A stretch of DNA of 6,763 nt from CAZTWC01 sp964617105 [NCBI: uncultured Myxococcia bacterium] (lineage in GTDB: Bacteria; CAZTWC01). The notes under the pieces are model-generated. The model made no database searches. It was not told the DNA's origin and was given only the letters and a program-made list of their open reading frames with translations. Position 1 is the stretch's first letter; each line of letters starts with the position of its first letter. The position numbers and the translations under genes were made by a program. Of the stretch, positions 6,044 through 6,763 are shown piece by piece. The stretch lies in contig CAZTWC010000107.1 of NCBI GenBank assembly GCA_964617105.1, positions 1-6,763 on the forward strand, read 5' to 3'.

Positions 6044-6060
6044 TATAATTAAAGGGAGGT
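6044..6060 (+). promoter_or_regulatory. -10 box and ribosome binding site of the first antitoxin-like gene
   Basis: A perfect TATAAT lies at 6044-6049. The best upstream hexamers are TTAAGC at 18-base spacing and TTGATT at 23-base spacing, so the -35 is uncertain. The ribosome binding site GGGAGG (6054-6059) is 7 bases before the ATG. If this promoter is used, the leader is only about 12 bases. Confidence 0.45.
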
Positions 6061-6066
6061 GTCAAA

Positions 6067-6294
6067 ATGAGCGTTACAGCCAGAAAAAATGAAGTGGCAA
6101 TAGCACATGCCCAAGTATTTATTACTGCCTTTCGTGCACTCAACTCTGATATCAGGCAGGAGATAATTTCTGAACTTTTAAACGATGAAGATTTACGTGA
6201 TGACATCGAATCTGCTCTTTTATGGGAAGATAGAAAAAGTGAACCTAGCCGTTCTTTTCGTGAATACCTGACTGAATATGAAGCCACCCTCTGA
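6067..6294 (+). CDS. Small acidic antitoxin-like protein, no adjacent toxin
   Basis: A 75-residue protein with a strong ribosome binding site. I do not recognise an exact family. Its layout is that of a type II antitoxin: a helical first half (MSVTARKNEVAIAHAQVF), an acidic segment LLNDEDLRDDIESAL (37-51), and a charged tail ending in PSRSFREYLTEYE, a pattern common at the toxin-binding C-terminus of RelB/Phd-type antitoxins. It resembles the next gene product: both begin M-S/A-VTA, and both carry a DEDL/DEEDL-centred acidic helix ending in an IESAL/FDSIL-like stretch. No toxin frame fits between its stop and the next gene (69 bases). It may be an orphan antitoxin, an extra component that tunes the neighbouring locus, or the remnant of a duplicated toxin-antitoxin pair. 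Cytoplasmic; no signal peptide or membrane segment. Confidence 0.7.
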   Translation: MSVTARKNEVAIAHAQVFITAFRALNSDIRQEIISELLNDEDLRDDIESALLWEDRKSEPSRSFREYLTEYEATL

Positions 6295-6315
6295 TCGCAC
6301 ACTAAATTTTTCCTA

Positions 6316-6344
6316 TTCCAAATCGCCTGAAAAAGAGTTACTAT
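6316..6344 (+). promoter_or_regulatory. Weak candidate promoter of the toxin-antitoxin pair
   Basis: TTCCAA (6316-6321) and TACTAT (6339-6344) are separated by 17 bases and lie 19 bases before the antitoxin ATG. Matches to the consensus are 3 of 6 and 4 of 6, so this is only a guess; read-through from the 6044 promoter is equally possible. Confidence 0.25.
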
Positions 6345-6363
6345 TGTCTTAGGAGGTTTAAAC

Positions 6364-6594
6364 ATGGCAGTTACAGCACCATCAAAAAAAGTAGAAGCCA
6401 TCTTTGGCCAGATTCTCCAGTTGGATGAAGATTCCCTCTGGAGACTGGTCTGCAAACTCTTCCCAAATAGTGACGAAGAGGATCTGGAGGATATTTTTGA
6501 CTCCATTCTATCTTCCATGCGCAGCCAGGGGCCTCGAATACCGGCGGATAATGTTTTTACTATAGAAGACTCTAGGCGAGGCATTACCCGTTGA
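6364..6594 (+). CDS. Antitoxin of a RelE/ParE-family toxin-antitoxin pair
   Basis: A 76-residue protein directly upstream of and overlapping a RelE-type toxin gene, which is the main reason for the call. The N-terminal two thirds are predicted helical (KKVEAIFGQILQLDEDSLWRL) with an acidic stretch SDEEDLEDIFDSILSS (about 37-52). The tail (NVFTIEDSRRGITR) is probably the disordered toxin-neutralising part. No ribbon-helix-helix or Phd DNA-binding motif is obvious, so the antitoxin class is not identified. The ribosome binding site AGGAGG is 7 bases before the ATG. The TGA stop overlaps the toxin's TTG start, implying translational coupling. It is likely a distant paralogue of the gene at 6067. 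Expected role: bind and neutralise the toxin and, together with it, repress the operon. Confidence 0.75.
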   Translation: MAVTAPSKKVEAIFGQILQLDEDSLWRLVCKLFPNSDEEDLEDIFDSILSSMRSQGPRIPADNVFTIEDSRRGITR

Positions 6595-6763
6595 AATACT
6601 CCATCGCTTTTCATCCCACCGCTCAAAAAAATCTGGAGAAACTTTCCAGCGAATACTACGAGAAAGTCCGAGAAAAAATTTATGCCCTTCAAGAAGACCC
6701 CCGCCCAACCGGTGTAACCAAACTGAAAGGGAGAAAAATTTCTTGGAGAATACGAATCGGTAC
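6591..6763 (+). CDS. RelE/ParE-family toxin, N-terminal part (runs off the right edge)
   Basis: The frame starts with TTG at 6591-6593, sharing TTGA with the antitoxin stop, and is open to the right edge (57 residues). The sequence follows the RelE/ParE superfamily closely: a first strand KYSIAFHPTAQKNLEKL, where family members have an F-x-P/x-A-x-K-x-L-x-K-L pattern, a helix EYYEKVREKIYALQEDPRP, then TGVTKLKGRKISWRIRIG, matching the K-L-K-G-R ... R-I-R-I-G stretch. The catalytic C-terminal strand lies beyond the window, so ribosome-dependent mRNA cleavage (RelE) and gyrase poisoning (ParE) cannot be told apart. No ATG is available near this position, so TTG with the overlap is the best start. 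The locus probably acts as an addiction module for the mobile element. Confidence 0.85.
   Translation, partial: MKYSIAFHPTAQKNLEKLSSEYYEKVREKIYALQEDPRPTGVTKLKGRKISWRIRIG

Larger units (their letters stand above)
5702..6066. other. Gene-free region of 365 bases between the recombinase and the first antitoxin-like gene
   Basis: I find no convincing coding frame here. The first part (about 5740-5820) is T-rich on the plus strand, with repeated CATTT runs, and shows no clear intrinsic terminator for the recombinase. The middle holds the inverted repeat at 5839-5868 and a further arm copy at 5922-5934 that runs into seven T residues. A short hairpin (GCCG, TTTT, CGGC) lies at 5940-5951. The end holds a TATAAT box and the ribosome binding site of the next gene. 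Confidence 0.7.

Noticed and set aside
5901-6692. 263-codon minus-strand frame across the antitoxin genes.
   Set aside because: It is antisense to the toxin-antitoxin genes, which have good ribosome binding sites and family resemblance. Its composition (Ser/Arg-rich, no motif) is typical of a shadow.
1-6763. CRISPR array, tRNA or rRNA genes.
   Set aside because: I saw no regularly spaced repeats of CRISPR length, no cloverleaf-like segment with a CCA end and no rRNA signature.

Overview
The window looks like a piece of an integrated mobile element, most likely a prophage or prophage remnant, in a bacterium. Strong GGAGG-type ribosome binding sites, moderately AT-rich DNA and clostridial-style TerL/portal/MuF proteins point to Bacillota (perhaps Clostridia). 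That assignment is inference: there is no rRNA or housekeeping marker here.

Left part (1-4116, all minus strand, transcribed right to left): a packaging and head-entry operon in the order large terminase (terL), portal, MuF/gp7-like head morphogenesis protein. After a 77-base AT-rich gap comes a Bro-N-type (antirepressor-like) gene that runs off the left edge. Intergenic distances are 18 and 0 bases inside the terL-portal-MuF block. No small terminase lies upstream of terL, and no scaffold or capsid gene follows MuF within the window.

Middle part (4117-5701): after a divergent intergenic region, two plus-strand genes of the tyrosine recombinase family. The first (113 aa) is only the N-terminal core-binding domain, with no catalytic domain, and is closed by its own intrinsic terminator. 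The second (294 aa) is a complete XerC/XerD-like recombinase with all catalytic residues and no arm-binding domain. Their upstream regions share a spaced sequence element, so they may be co-regulated or derived from one duplication.

The DNA around the full recombinase carries a repeated 11-13-base arm: one copy upstream of the gene, a head-to-head pair with an 8-base spacer downstream, and a fourth copy further downstream. The paired copy has the size and symmetry of a simple tyrosine-recombinase core site. A near-palindrome with a TATATA centre, arranged 11-6-11 like dif, lies just ahead of the terminator.

Right part (5702-6763, plus strand): about 365 bases without a gene, holding the repeats and a promoter, followed by two small acidic antitoxin-like genes that look like distant paralogues. 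Only the second is coupled, by a 4-base overlap, to a RelE/ParE-family toxin, which is cut by the right edge. The reading is a recombination and maintenance module (accessory recombinase, recombinase, toxin-antitoxin) lying back to back with a phage packaging module. The least explained parts are the stand-alone core-binding protein, the repeat set around the recombinase and the unpaired antitoxin.
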